A stretch of 64,000 nt of DNA from Azolla caroliniana (GCA_043228905.1 JBHGNT010000024.1:310001-374000); one strand, 5' to 3'. Positions 12,994 to 27,105 are shown, counted from the stretch's first letter. Numbers and translations: made by a program. Notes: generated by a model not told the origin, from the letters alone.

Positions 12994-15900
12994 CTCAGGT
13001 CGAGAGACATGACGAAAATAGCAAACTTGAGGAGGGAGTTGAGAAGAGCCCTTGAGTAAATTAAAATGTTCATACCTGGCTCGTGCGATATCGGATTTTT
13101 GTGTTCAAACATGCAAATCGAAGCTAGCAATGCTAGCTAGGATATGGAATTAAAAAATCAAGATTTTAAAACTCAAGTCCAGAGACATGACGAAATTACC
13201 TAATCTGAGGAGTGAGTTGAGAAGAGCTAGTAGGTAAATTTAAATGTTCATACCTGGCTCGTGTCATATCGGATTTATGTGTTCAAATATGCGAATCGAA
13301 GCTAACAACGCTAGCTATGATATGGAATTAAAAAATCAAGATTTTGAAATTAAGGTCGAGAGACATGACGAAAATAGCAAACTTGAGGAGGGAGTTGAGA
13401 AGAGCCCTTGAGTAAATTAAAATGTTCATACCTGGCTCGTGTGATATCGAATTTTTGTGTTCAAACATGCGAATCGAAGCTAACAACGCTACCTATGATA
13501 TGGAATTAAAAAATCAAGATTTTAAAACTCAGGTCGAGAGACATGACGAAAATAGCAAACTTGAGGAGGGAGTTGAGAGGAGCCCTTGAGTAAATTAAAA
13601 TGTTCATACCTGGCTCGTGTGATATCGGATTTTTGTGTTCAAACATGCGAATCGAAGCTAACAACGCTACCTATGATATGGAATTAAAAAATCAAGATTT
13701 TAAAACTCAGGTCGAGAGACATAACGAAAATAGCAAACTTGAGGAGGGAGTTGAGAGGAGCCCTTGAGTAAAGTAAAATGTTCATACCTGGCTCGTGTTA
13801 TATCGGATTTTTGTGTTCAAACATGCGAATCGAAGCTAACAACGCTACCTATGATATGGAATTAAAAAATCAAGATTTTAAAACTCAGGTCGAGAGACAT
13901 AACGAAAATAGCAAACTTGAGGAGGGAGTTGAGAGGAGCCCTTGAGTAAAGTAAAATGTTCATACCTGGCTCGTGTGATATCGGATTTTTGTGTTCAAAC
14001 ATGCGAATCGAAGCTAACAACGCTACCTATGATATGGAATTAAAAAATCAAGATTTTAAAACTTAGGTCGAGAGACATGACGAAAATAGCAAACCTTAGG
14101 AGGGAGTTGAGAGGAGCCCTTGAGTAAATTAAAATGTTCATACCTGGCTCGTGTCATATCGGATTTACGTGTTCAAATATGCGAATCGAAGCTAACAACG
14201 CTAGCTATGATATGGAATTAAAAAATCAAGAATTTGAAACTCAGGTCGAGAGACATGACGAAAATAGCAAACTTGAGGAGGGAGTTGAGAAGAGCCCTTG
14301 AGTAAATTAAAATGTTCATACCTGGCTCGTGTGATATCGCATTTTTGTGTTCAAACATGCGAATCGAAGCTAACAACGCTACCTATGATATGGAAAGAAA
14401 AAATCAAGATTTTGAAACTCAGGTCGAGAGACATAACGAAAATAGCAAACTTGAGGAGGGAGTTGAGAGGAGCCCTTGAGTAAATTAAAATGTTCATACC
14501 TGGCTCTTGTGATAACGGATTTTTGTGTTCAAACATGCGAATCGAAGCTAACAACGCTAGCTATGATATGGAATTTAAAAATCAAGATTTTAAAAGTCAA
14601 GTCCAGAGACATGACCACAATAGCAAACTTGAGGAGGGGGTTGAGAGGAGCCCTTGAGTAAATTAAAATGTTCATACCTGGCTCGTGTGATATCGGATTT
14701 TTGTGTTCAAACATGCAAATCGAAGCTAACAATGCTAGCTATGATATGGAATTAAAAAATCAAGATTTTAAAACTCAAGTCCAGAGACATGACGAAAATA
14801 GCAAACTTGAGGAGGGAGTTGAGAGGAGCCCTTGAGTAAAGTAAAATGTTCATACCTGGCTCGTGTGATATCGGATTTTTGTGTTCAAACATGCGAATCG
14901 AAGCTGGCGACGCTTCCTATGATATGGAATTTAAAAATCAAGATTTTGAAACTCAGGTCGAGAGACATGACGAAAATAACAAACCTTAGGAGGGAGTTGA
15001 GAGGAGCCCTTGAGTAAAGTAAAATGTTCATACCTGGCTCGTGTGATATCGGATTTTTGTGTTCAAACATGCGAATCGAAGCTAACAACGCTACCTATGA
15101 TATGGAATTAAAAAATCAAGATTTTAAAACTCAGGTCGAGAGACATAACGAAAATAGCAAACTTGAGGAGGGAGTTGAGAGGAGCCCTTGAGTAAAGTAA
15201 AATGTTCATACCTGGCTCGTGTGATATCGGATTTTTGTGTTCAAACATGCGAATCGAAGCTAACAACGCTACCTATGATATGGAATTAAAAAATCAAGAT
15301 TTTAAAACTTAGGTCGAGAGACATGACGAAAATAGCAAACCTTAGGAGGGAGTTGAGAGGAGCCCTTGAGTAAATTAAAATGTTCATACCTGGCTCGTGT
15401 CATATCGGATTTACGTGTTCAAATATGCGAATCGAAGCTAACAACGCTAGCTATGATATGGAATTAAAAAATCAAGATTTTGAAACTCAGGTCGAGAGAC
15501 ATGACGAAAATAGCAAACTTGAGGAGGGAGTTGAGAAGAGCCCTTGAGTAAATTAAAATGTTCATACCTGGCTCGTGCGATATCGGATTTTTGTGTTCAA
15601 ACATGCAAATCGAAGCTAGCAATGCTAGCTAGGATATGGAATTAAAAAATCAAGATTTTAAAACTCAAGTCCAGAGACATGACGAAATTACCTAATCTGA
15701 GGAGTGAGTTGAGAAGAGCTAGTAGGTAAATTTAAATGTTCATACCTGGCTCGTGTCATATCGGATTTATGTGTTCAAATATGCGAATCGAAGCTAACAA
15801 CGCTAGCTATGATATGGAATTAAAAAATCAAGATTTTGAAATTAAGGTCGAGAGACATGACGAAAATAGCAAACTTGAGGAGGGAGTTGAGAAGAGCCCT

Positions 15901-16647
15901 TGAGTAAATTAAAATGTTCATACCTGGCTCGTGTGATATCGAATTTTTGTGTTCAAACATGCGAATCGAAGCTAACAACGCTACCTATGATATGGAATTA
16001 AAAAATCAAGATTTTAAAACTCAGGTCGAGAGACATGACGAAAATAGCAAACTTGAGGAGGGAGTTGAGAGGAGCCCTTGAGTAAATTAAAATGTTCATA
16101 CCTGGCTCGTGTGATATCGGATTTTTGTGTTCAAACATGCGAATCGAAGCTAACAACGCTACCTATGATATGGAATTAAAAAATCAAGATTTTAAAACTC
16201 AGGTCGAGAGACATAACGAAAATAGCAAACTTGAGGAGGGAGTTGAGAGGAGCCCTTGAGTAAAGTAAAATGTTCATACCTTGCTCGTGTTATATCGGAT
16301 TTTTGTGTTCAAACATGCGAATCGAAGCTAACAACGCTACCTATGATATGGAATTAAAAAATCAAGATTTTAAAACTCAGGTCGAGAGACATAACGAAAA
16401 TAGCAAACTTGAGGAGGGAGTTGAGAGGAGCCCTTGAGTAAAGTAAAATGTTCATACCTGGCTCGTGTGATATCGGATTTTTGTGTTCAAACATGCGAAT
16501 CGAAGCTAACAACGCTACCTATGATATGGAATTAAAAAATCAAGATTTTAAAACTTAGGTCGAGAGACATGACGAAAATAGCAAACCTTAGGAGGGAGTT
16601 GAGAGGAGCCCTTGAGTAAATTAAAATGTTCATACCTGGCTCGTGTG
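12890..16647 (+). repeat. 7/14-monomer duplicated block (1,246- and 2,492-bp offsets)
   Basis: Segment 12,890-14,155 recurs at 15,382-16,647, an offset of 2,492 bp (14 x 178). The cgtgcgatatcgg mark is at 13,081 and 15,573. The rare acttaggtcgag change lies at 14,061, 15,307 and 16,553, exactly 1,246 bp (7 x 178) apart each time, so the 7-mer step underlies the 14-mer. The intervening part, about 14,160-15,020, instead resembles the 9,170-10,030 region at an offset of 4,984 bp (28 x 178). Confidence 0.8.
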
Positions 16648-17689
16648 GTATCGGATTTTTGTGTTCAAACATGCGAATCGAAGCTAACAATGCTAGCTAT
16701 TATATGGAATTAAAAAATCAAGATTTTAAAACTCAAGTCCAGAGACATGACCAAATTACCTAATTTGAGGAGTGAGTTGAGAAGAGCTAGTAGGTAAATT
16801 TAAATGTTCATACCTGGCTCGTGTCATATCGGATTTATGTGTTCAAATATGCGAATCGAAGCTAACAACGCTAGCTATGATATGGAATTAAAAAATCAAG
16901 ATTTTGAAACTCAGGTCGAGAGACATGACGAAAATAGCAAACTTGAGGAGGGAGTTGAGAAGAGCCCTTGAGTAAATTAAAATGTTCAGACCTGGCTCGT
17001 GTGATATCGAATTTTTGTGTTCAAACATGCGAATCGAAGCTAACAACGCTACCTATGATATGGAATTAAAAAATCAAGATTTTAGAACTCAGGTCGAGAG
17101 ACATGACGAAAATAGCAAGCTTGAGGAGGGAGTTGAGAGGAGCCCTTGAGTAAATTAAAATGTTCATACCTGGCTCGTGTGATATCGGATTTTTGTGTTC
17201 AAACATGCGAATCGAAGCTAACAATGCTAGCTATGATATGGAATTAAAAAATCAAGATTTTAAAACTCAAGTCCAGAGACATGACGAAATTACCTAATTT
17301 GAGGAGTGAGTTGAGAAGAGCTAGTAGGTAAATTTAAATGTTCATACCTGGCTCGTGTCATATCGGATTTATGTGTTCAAATATGCGAATCGAAGCTAAC
17401 AACGCTAGCTATGATATGGAATTAAAAAATCAAGATTTTGAAACTCAGGTCGAGAGACATGACGAAAATAGCAAACTTGAGGAGGGAGTTGAGAAGGGCC
17501 CTTGAGTAAATTAAAATGTTCATACCTGGCTCGTGTGATATCGGATTTTTGTGTTCAAACATGCGAATCGAAGCTAACAACGCTACCTATGATATGGAAT
17601 TAAAAAATCAAGATTTTAAAACTCAGGTCGAGAGACATGACGAAAATAGCAAACTTGAGGAGGGAGTTGAGAGGAGCCCTTGAGTAAAG

Positions 17690-19290
17690 TAAAATGTTCA
17701 TACCTGGCTCCTGTGATATCGGATTTTTGTATTCAAACATGCGAATCGAAGCTAACAACGCTACCTATGATATGGAATTAAAAACTCAAGATTTTGAAAC
17801 TCAAGTCCAGAGACATGACGAAATTACCTAATTTGAGGAGTGAGTTGAGAAGAGCTAGTAGGTAAATTTAAATGTTCATACCTGGCTCGTGTCATATCGG
17901 ATTTATGTGTTCAAATATGCGAATCGAAGCTAACAACGCTAGCTATGATATGGAATTAAAAAATCAAGATTTTAAAACTCAAGTCCAGAGACATGACGAA
18001 ATTACCTAATTTGAGGAGTGAGTTGAGAAGAGCTAGTAGGTAAATTAAAATGTTCATACCTGGCTCGTGTCATATCGGATTTATGTGTTCAAATATGTGA
18101 ATCGAAGCTAACAACGTTAGCTATGATATGGAATTAAAAAATCAAGATTTTGAAACTCAGGTCGAGAGACATGACGAAAATAGCAAACTTGAGGAGGGAG
18201 TTGACAAGAGCCCTTGAGTAAATTAAAATGTTCATACCTGGTTCGTGTGATATCGAATTTTTGTGTTCAAACATGCGAATCGAAGCTAACAACGCTAGCT
18301 ATGATATGGAATTAAAAAATCAAGATTTTGAAACTCAAGTCCAGAGACATGACGAAATTACCTAATTTGAGGAGTGAGTTGAGAAGAGCTAGTAGGTAAA
18401 TTTAAATGTTCATACCTGGCTCGTGTCATATCGGATTTATGTGTTCAAATATGCGAATCGAAGCTAACAACGCTAGCTATGATATAGAATTAAAAAATCA
18501 AGATTTTAAAACTCAAGTCCAGAGACATTACGAAATTACCTAATTTGAGGAGTGAGTTGAGAAGAGCTAGTAGGTAAATTAAAATGTTCATACCTGGCTC
18601 GTGTCATATCGGATTTATGTGTTCAAATATGCGAATCGAAGCTAACAACGTTAGCTATGATATGGAATTAAAAAATCAAGATTTTGAAACTCAGGTCGAG
18701 AGACATGATGAAAATAGCAAACTTGAGGAGGGAGTTGAGAAGAGCCCTTGAGTAAATTAAAATGTTCATACTTGGCTCGTGTGATATCGAATTTTTCTGT
18801 TCAAACATGCGAATCGAAGCTAACAACGCTACCTACGATATGGAATTAAAAAATCAAGATTTTGAAACTCAAGTCCAGAGACATGACGAAATTACCTAAT
18901 TTGAGGAGTGAGTTGAGAAGAGCTAGTAGGTAAATTTAAATGTTCATACCTGGCTCGTGTCATATCGGATTTATGTGTTCAAATATGAGAATCGAAGCTA
19001 ACAACGCTAGCTATGATATGGAATTAAAAAATCAAGATTTTAAAACTCAAGTCCAGAGACATGACGAAATTACCTAATTTGAGGAGTGAGTTGAGAAGAG
19101 CTAGTAGGTAAATTAAAATGTACATACCTGGCTCGTGTCATATCGGATTTATGTGTTCAAATATGCAAATCGAAGATAACAACGTTAGCTATGATATGGA
19201 ATTAAAAAATCAAGATTTTGAAACTCAGGTCGAGAGACATGACGAAAATAGCAAACTTGAGGAGGGAGTTGAGAAGAGCCCTTGAGTAAA
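17690..19290 (+). repeat. Trimeric higher-order repeat, 534 bp, three tandem copies
   Basis: Three successive monomers repeat in order: one with tgatatcgaattt...acctatg and a class B 5' start; one with tcatatcggatttatg and the class B start; and one ending in acaacgttagc with gaaactcaggtcgag. The acaacgttag mark sits at 18,111, 18,645 and 19,179, exactly 534 bp (3 x 178) apart. Copies are near-identical, with scattered changes such as aaatatgaga near 18,985 and ttctgttc near 18,796. The trimer variants recur inside the longer units to the right, so this may be an older seed unit. Confidence 0.82.
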
Positions 19291-22200
19291 TTAAAACGTT
19301 CATACCTGGCTCGTGTGATATCGAATTTTTGTGTTCAAACATGCGAATCGAAGCTAACAACGCTACCTATGATATGGAATTAAAAAATCAAGATTTTAAA
19401 ACTCAGGTCGAGAGACATGACGAAAATAGCAAACTTGAGGAGGGAGTTGAGAGGAGCCCTTGAGTAAAGTAAAATGTTCATACCTGGCTCGTGTGATATG
19501 GAATTTTTGTGTTCAAACATGCGAATCGAAGCTAACAACGCTACCTATGATATGGAATTAAAAAATCAAGATTTTGAAACTCAAGTCGAGAGACATGACG
19601 AAAATAGCAAACTTGAGGAGGGAGTTGAGAAGAGCTAGTAGGTAAATTAAAATGTTCATACCTGGCTCGTGTCATATCGGATTTATGTGTTCAAATATGC
19701 GAATCGAAGCTAACAACGCTAGCTATGATATGGAATTAAAAAATCAAGATTTTGAAATTCAGGTCGAGAGACATGACGAAAATAGCAAACTTGAGGAGGG
19801 AGTTGAGAAGATCCCTTGAGTAAATTAAAATGTTCATACCTGGCTCGTGTGATATCGAATTTTTGTGTTCAAACATCCGAATCGAAGCGAACAATGCTAG
19901 CTATGATATGGAATTAAAAAATCAAGATTTTAAAACTCAAGTCCAGAGACATGACGAAAATAGCAAACTTGAGGAGGGAGTTGAGAGGAGCCCTTGAGTA
20001 AAGTAAAATGTTCATACCTGGCTCGTGTGATATTGGATTTTTGTGTTCAAACATGCGAATCGAAGCTGGCGACGCTTCCTATGACATGGAATTAAAAAAT
20101 CAAGATTTTGAAACTCAGGTCGAGAGACATGACGAAAATAACAAACCTTAGGAGGGAGTTGAGAGGAGCCCTTGAGTAAATTAAAATGTTCATACCTGGC
20201 TCGTGTGATATCGGATTTTTGTGTTCAAACATGCAAATCGAAGCTAACAATGCTAGCTATGATATGGAATTAAAAAATCAAGATTTTAAAACTCAAGTCC
20301 AGAGACATGACGAAAATAGCAAACTTGAGGAGGGAGTTGAGAGGAGCCCTTGAGTAAAGTAAAATGTTCATACCTGGTTCGTGTGATATCGAATTTTTGT
20401 GTTCAAACATGCGAATCGAAGCTAACAACGCTACCTATGATATGGAATTAAAAAATCAAGATTTTAAAACTCAGGTCGAGAGACATGACGAAAATAGCAA
20501 ACTTGAGGAGGGAGTTGAGAGGAGCCCTTGAGTAAATTAAAATGTTCATACCTTGCTCGTGTGATATCGGATTTTTGTGTTCAAACATGCAAATCGAAGC
20601 TAGCAACGCTAGTTATGATATGGAATTAAAAAATCAGGATTTTGAAACTCAGGTAGAGAGACATGACGAAAATAGCAAACTTGAGGAGGGAGTTGAGAAG
20701 AGCCCTTGAGTAAATTAAAATGTTCATACCTGGCTCGTGCGATATCGAATTTTTGTGTTCAAACATGCGAATCGAAGCTAACAACGCTACCTATGATATG
20801 GAATTAAAAAATCAAGATTTTAGAACTCAGGTCGAGAGACATGACGAAAATAGCAAGCTTGAGGAGGGAGTTGAGAGGAGCCCTTGAGTAAATTAAAATG
20901 TTCATACCTGGCTCGTGTAATATCGAATTTTTCTGTTCAAACATGCGAATCGAAGCTAACAACGCTACCTACGATATGGAATTAAAAAATCAAGATTTTG
21001 AAACTCAAGTCCAGAGACATGACGAAATTACCTAATTTGAGGAGTGAGTTGAGAAGAGCTAGTAGGTAAATTTAAATGTTCATACCTGGCTCGTGTCATA
21101 TCGGATTTATGTGTTCAAATATGAGAATCGAAGCTAACAACGCTAGCTATGATATGGAATTAAAAAATCAAGATTTTAAAACTCAAGTCCAGAGACATGA
21201 CGAAATTACCTAATTTGAGGAGTGAGTTGAGAAGAGCTAGTAGGTAAATTAAAATGTACATACCTGGCTCGTGTCATATCGGATTTATGTGTTCAAATAT
21301 GCGAATCGAAGATAACAACGTTAGCTATGATATGGAATTAAAAAATCAAGATTTTGAAACTCAGGTCGAGAGACATGACGAAAATAGCAAACTTGAGGAG
21401 GGAGTTGAGAAGAGCCCTTGAGTAAATTAAAACGTTCATACCTGGCTCGTGTGATATCGAATTTTTGTGTTCAAACATGCGAATCGAAGCTAACAACGCT
21501 ACCTATGATATGGAATTAAAAAATCAAGATTTTAAAACTCAGGTCGAGAGACATGACGAAAATAGCAAACTTGAGGAGGGAGTTGAGAGGAGCCCTTGAG
21601 TAAAGTAAAATGTTCATACCTGGCTCGTGTGATATCGAATTTTTGTGTTCAAACATGCGAATCGAAGCTAACAACGCTACCTATGATATGGAATTAAAAA
21701 ATCAAGATTTTGAAACTCAAGTCCAGAGACATGACGAAAATAGCAAACTTGAGGAGGGAGTTGAGAAGAGCCCTTGAGTAAATTAAAACGTTCATACCTG
21801 GCTCGTGTGATATCGAATTTTTGTGTTCAAACATGCGAATCGAAGCTAACAACGCTACCTATGATATGGAATTAAAAAATCAAGATTTTGAAACTCAGGT
21901 CGAGAGACATGACGAAAATAGCAAACTTGAGGAGGGAGTTGACAAGAGCCCTTGAGTAAATTAAAATGTTCATACCTGGTTCGTGTGATATCGAATTTTT
22001 GTGTTCAAACATGCGAATCGAAGCTAACAACGCTAGCTATGATATGGAATTAAAAAATCAAGATTTTGAAACTCAAGTCCAGAGACATGACGAAATTACC
22101 TAATTTGAGGAGTGAGTTGAGAAGAGCTAGTAGGTAAATTTAAATGTTCATACCTGGCTCGTGTCATATCGGATTTATGTGTTCAAATATGCGAATCGAA

Positions 22201-23400
22201 GCTAACAACGCTAGCTATGATATGGAATTAAAAAATCAAGATTTTAAAACTCAAGTCCAGAGACATGACGAAATTACCTAATTTGAGGAGTGAGTTGAGA
22301 AGAGCTAGTAGGTAAATTAAAATGTTCATACCTGGCTCGTGTCATATCGGATTTATGTGTTCAAATATGCGAATCGAAGCTAACAACGTTAGCTATGATA
22401 TGGAATTAAAAAATCAAGATTTTGAAACTCAGGTCGAGAGACATGATGAAAATAGCAAACTTGAGGAGGGAGTTGAGAAGAGCCCTTGAGTAAATTAAAA
22501 TGTTCATACTTGGCTCGTGTGATATCGAATTTTTGTATTCAAACATGCGAATCGAAGCTAACAACGCTAGCTATGATATGGAATTAAAAAATCAAGATTT
22601 TAAAACTCAGGTCGAGAGACATGACGAAAATAGCAAACTTGAGGAGGGAGTTGAGAGGAGCCCTTGAGTAAATTAAAATGTTCATACCTGGCTCGTGCGA
22701 TATCGAATTTTTGTGTTCAAACATGCGAATCGAAGCTAACAACGCTACCTATGATATGGAATTAAAAAATCAAGATTTTAGAACTCAGGTCGAGAGACAT
22801 GACGAAAATAGCAAGCTTGAGGAGGGAGTTGAGAGGAGCCCTTGAGTAAATTAAAATGTTCATACCTGGCTCGTGTGATATCGGATTTTTGTGTTCAAAC
22901 ATGCGAATCGAAGCTAACAACGCTACCTACGATATGGAATTAAAAAATCAAGATTTTGAAACTCAAGTCCAGAGACATGACGAAATTACCTAATTTGAGG
23001 AGTGAGTTGAGAAGAGCTAGTAGGTAAATTTAAATGTTCATACCTGGCTCGTGTCATATCGGATTTATGTGTTCAAATATGAGAATCGAAGCTAACAACG
23101 CTAGCTATGATATGGAATTAAAAAATCAAGATTTTAAAACTCAAGTCCAGAGACATGACGAAATTACCTAATTTGAGGAGTGAGTTGAGAAGAGCTAGTA
23201 GGTAAATTAAAATGTACATACCTGGCTCGTGTCATATCGGATTTATGTGTTCAAATATGCGAATCGAAGATAACAACGTTAGCTATGATATGGAATTAAA
23301 AAATCAAGATTTTGAAACTCAGGTCGAGAGACATGACGAAAATAGCAAACTTGAGGAGGGAGTTGAGAAGAGCCCTTGAGTAAATTAAAACGTTCATACC
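19110..23400 (+). repeat. Rearranged block with 12-mer and 11-mer offsets
   Basis: Parts of about 18,880-19,560 recur 2,136 bp (12 monomers) to the right at 21,020-21,700. Parts of about 20,700-21,450 recur 1,958 bp (11 monomers) to the right at 22,660-23,400; the tgtacata marks are at 19,119, 21,255 and 23,213. The catccgaatcgaagcgaac monomer (near 19,875) and the following ggcgacgcttcc monomer reappear near 35,009-36,270. The whole is a mosaic of pieces seen in cleaner units elsewhere. Confidence 0.65.
19570..19655 (+). other. Class A/B mosaic monomer junction
   Basis: The left part is class A (gacgaaaatagcaaacttgagg, agggagttgag) and the right part is class B (aagagctagtaggtaaatt). The switch falls within gagttgagaag, identical in both classes. 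The same arrangement is seen near 25,830, 30,110, 31,715, 33,140, 34,735, 37,760, 39,715, 41,680, 43,460, 45,240, 46,120, 46,660 and 47,550, so one recombinant form has spread. Confidence 0.8.
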
Positions 23401-26400
23401 TGGCTCGTGTGATATCGAATTTTTGTGTTCAAACATGCGAATCGAAGCTAACAACGCTACCTATGATATGGAATTAAAAAATCAAGATTTTAGAACTCAG
23501 GTCGAGAGACATGACGAAAATAGCAAGCTTGAGGAGGGAGTTGAGAGGAGCCCTTGAGTAAATTAAAATGTTCATACCTGGCTCGTGTAATATCGAATTT
23601 TTCTGTTCAAACATGCGAATCGAAGCTAACAACGCTACCTACGATATGGAATTAAAAAATCAAGATTTTGAAACTCAAGTCCAGAGACATGACGAAATTA
23701 CCTAATTTGAGGAGTGAGTTGAGAAGAGCTAGTAGGTAAATTTAAATGTTCATACCTGGCTCGTGTCATATCGGATTTATGTGTTCAAATATGAGAATCG
23801 AAGCTAACAACGCTAGCTATGATATGGAATTAAAAAATCAAGATTTTAAAACTCAAGTCCAGAGACATGACGAAATTACCTAATTTGAGGAGTGAGTTGA
23901 GAAGAGCTAGTAGGTAAATTAAAATGTACATACCTGGCTCGTGTCATATCGGATTTATGTGTTCAAATATGCGAATCGAAGATAACAACGTTAGCTATGA
24001 TATGGAATTAAAAAATCAAGATTTTGAAACTCAGGTCGAGAGACATGACGAAAATAGCAAACTTGAGGAGGGAGTTGAGAAGAGCCCTTGAGTAAATTAA
24101 AACGTTCATACCTGGCTCGTGTGATATCGAATTTTTGTGTTCAAACATGCGAATCGAAGCTAACAACGCTACCTATGATATGGAATTAAAAAATCAAGAT
24201 TTTAAAACTCAGGTCGAGAGACATGACGAAAATAGCAAACTTGAGGAGGGAGTTGAGAGGAGCCCTTGAGTAAAGTAAAATGTTCATACCTGGCTCGTGT
24301 GATATCGAATTTTTGTGTTCAAACATGCGAATCGAAGCTAACAACGCTACCTATGATATGGAATTAAAAAATCAAGATTTTGAAACTCAAGTCCAGAGAC
24401 ATGACGAAAATAGCAAACTTGAGGAGGGAGTTGAGAAGAGCCCTTGAGTAAATTAAAACGTTCATACCTGGCTCGTGTGATATCGAATTTTTGTGTTCAA
24501 ACATGCGAATCGAAGCTAACAACGCTACCTATGATATGGAATTAAAAAATCAAGATTTTGAAACTCAGGTCGAGAGACATGACGAAAATAGCAAACTTGA
24601 GGAGGGAGTTGACAAGAGCCCTTGAGTAAATTAAAATGTTCATACCTGGTTCGTGTGATATCGAATTTTTGTGTTCAAACATGCGAATCGAAGCTAACAA
24701 CGCTAGCTATGATATGGAATTAAAAAATCAAGATTTTGAAACTCAAGTCCAGAGACATGACGAAATTACCTAATTTGAGGAGTGAGTTGAGAAGAGCTAG
24801 TAGGTAAATTTAAATGTTCATACCTGGCTCGTGTCATATCGGATTTATGTGTTCAAATATGCGAATCGAAGCTAACAACGCTAGCTATGATATGGAATTA
24901 AAAAATCAAGATTTTAAAACTCAAGTCCAGAGACATGACGAAATTACCTAATTTGAGGAGTGAGTTGAGAAGAGCTAGTAGGTAAATTAAAATGTTCATA
25001 CCTGGCTCGTGTCATATCGGATTTATGTGTTCAAATATGCGAATCGAAGCTAACAACGTTAGCTATGATATGGAATTAAAAAATCAAGATTTTGAAACTC
25101 AGGTCGAGAGACATGATGAAAATAGCAAACTTGAGGAGGGAGTTGAGAAGAGCCCTTGAGTAAATTAAAATGTTCATACTTGGCTCGTGTGATATCGAAT
25201 TTTTGTATTCAAACATGCGAATCGAAGCTAACAACGCTAGCTATGATATGGAATTAAAAAATCAAGATTTTAAAACTCAGGTCGAGAGACATGACGAAAA
25301 TAGCAAACTTGAGGAGGGAGTTGAGAGGAGCCCTTGAGTAAAGTAAAATGTTCATACCTGGCTCGTGTGATATCGGATTTTTGTGTTCAAACATGCGAAT
25401 CGAAGCTAATAACGCTAGCTATGATATGGAATTAAAAAATCAAGATTTTGAAACTCAGGTCGAGAGACATGACGAAAATAGCAAACTTGAGGAGGGAGTT
25501 GAGAAGAGCCCTTGAGTAAATTAAAACGTTCATACCTGGCTCGTGTGATATCGAATTTTTGTGTTCAAACATGCGAATCGAAGCTAACAACGCTACCTAT
25601 GATATGGAATTAAAAAATCAAGATTTTAAAACTCAGGCCGAGAGACATGACGAAAATAGCAAACTTGAGGAGGGAGTTGAGAGGAGCCCTTGAGTAAAGT
25701 AAACTGTTCATACCTGGCTCGTGTGCTATCGAATTTTTGTGTTCAAACATGCGAATCGAAGCTAACAACGCTACCTATGATATGGAATTAAAAAATCAAG
25801 ATTTTGAAACTCAAGTCGAGAGACATGACGAAAATAGCAAACTTGAGGAGGGAGTTGAGAAGAGCTAGTAGGTAAATTAAAATGTTCATACCTGGCTCGT
25901 GTCATATCGGATTTATGTGTTCAAATATGCGAATCGAAGCTAACAACGCTAGCTATGATATGGAATTAAAAAATCATGATTTTGAAATTCAGGTCGAGAG
26001 ACATGACGAAAATAGCAAACTTGAGGAGGGAGTTGAGAAGATCCCTTCAGTAAATTAAAATGTTCATACCTGGCTCGTGTGATATCGAATTTTTGTGTTC
26101 AAACATGCGAATCGAAGCTAACAACGCTACCTATGATATGGAATTAAAAAATCAAGATTTTAAAACTCAGGTCGAGAGACATGACGAAAATAGCAAACTT
26201 GAGGAGGGAGTTGAGAGGAGCCCTTGAGTAAATTAAAATGTTCATACCTTGCTCGTGTGATATCGGATTTTTGTGTTCAAACATGCAAATCGAAGCTAGC
26301 AACGCTAGTTATGATATGGAATTAAAAAATCAGGATTTTGAAACTCAGGTAGAGAGACATGACGAAAATAGCAAACTTGAGGAGGGAGTTGAGAAGAGCC

Positions 26401-27105
26401 CTTGAGTAAATTAAAATGTTCATACCTGGCTCGTGCGATATCGAATTTTTGTGTTCAAACATGCGAATCGAAGCTAACAACGCTACCTATGATATGGAAT
26501 TAAAAAATCAAGATTTTAGAACTCAGGTCGAGAGACATGACGAAAATAGCAAGCTTGAGGAGGGAGTTGAGAGGAGCCCTTGAGTAAATTAAAATGTTCA
26601 TACCTGGCTCGTGTAATATCGAATTTTTCTGTTCAAACATGCGAATCGAAGCTAACAACGCTACCTACGATATGGAATTAAAAAATCAAGATTTTGAAAC
26701 TCAAGTCCAGAGACATGACGAAATTACCTAATTTGAGGAGTGAGTTGAGAAGAGCTAGTAGGTAAATTTAAATGTTCATACCTGGCTCGTGTCATATCGG
26801 ATTTATGTGTTCAAATATGAGAATCGAAGCTAACAACGCTAGCTATGATATGGAATTAAAAAATCAAGATTTTAAAACTCAAGTCCAGAGACATGACGAA
26901 ATTACCTAATTTGAGGAGTGAGTTGAGAAGAGCTAGTAGGTAAATTAAAATGTACATACCTGGCTCGTGTCATATCGGATTTATGTGTTCAAATATGCGA
27001 ATCGAAGATAAGGAACGTTAGCTATGATATGGAATTAAAAAATCAAGATTTTGAAACTCAGGTCGAGAGACATGACGAAAATAGCAAACTTGAGGAGGGA
27101 GTTGA
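23400..27105 (+). repeat. Large duplicated segment, copy 1 (offset 24 monomers)
   Basis: This segment recurs at 27,680-31,378 with an offset of 4,273 bp (24 x 178 + 1). Matching marks are tagaactc at 23,491/27,764, tgtacata at 23,925/28,198, gctaataacg at 25,405/29,678, ccttgctcg at 26,247/30,520 and the ataaggaacg insertion at 27,011/31,284. It also carries the aaatcatgattttgaaattc and atcccttcag variants (near 25,975-26,050), which reappear near 30,250-30,320. Edges were judged from where marks stop matching and are good to perhaps 50 bp. Confidence 0.82.
27005..27020 (+). other. Insertion marker ataaggaacg (1 of 3)
   Basis: The text gaagataaggaacgttagc stands where related units have gaagataacaacgttagc, a net gain of 1 bp plus a base change. 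The same marker occurs at 31,284 and 34,311. It tracks descent of the large duplicates in domain 2; sister units at 21,309, 23,268, 23,980 and 28,258 keep the ancestral form. Confidence 0.85.

Larger units (their letters stand above)
1..17160 (+). repeat. Array domain 1: A/B monomers with private variants
   Basis: This domain is defined by variants not found elsewhere: ctcttgtgataacgg together with gaccacaatagc (near 3,300, 5,430, 7,745, 9,525, 11,840 and 14,510; the 2,400 copy has the first part only, and gaccacaatag recurs nearby), agctagcaatgctagctagg, and the ggcgacgcttcc form (which recurs at 20, 35-36, 38, 40 and 42 kb). Long-range identity offsets within it are multiples of 178: 2,136, 4,094, 2,670 and 2,492 bp. 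The right limit is approximate. It is set where tagaactc/agcaagcttg variants typical of the next domain first appear (about 17,080-17,160). Confidence 0.65.
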
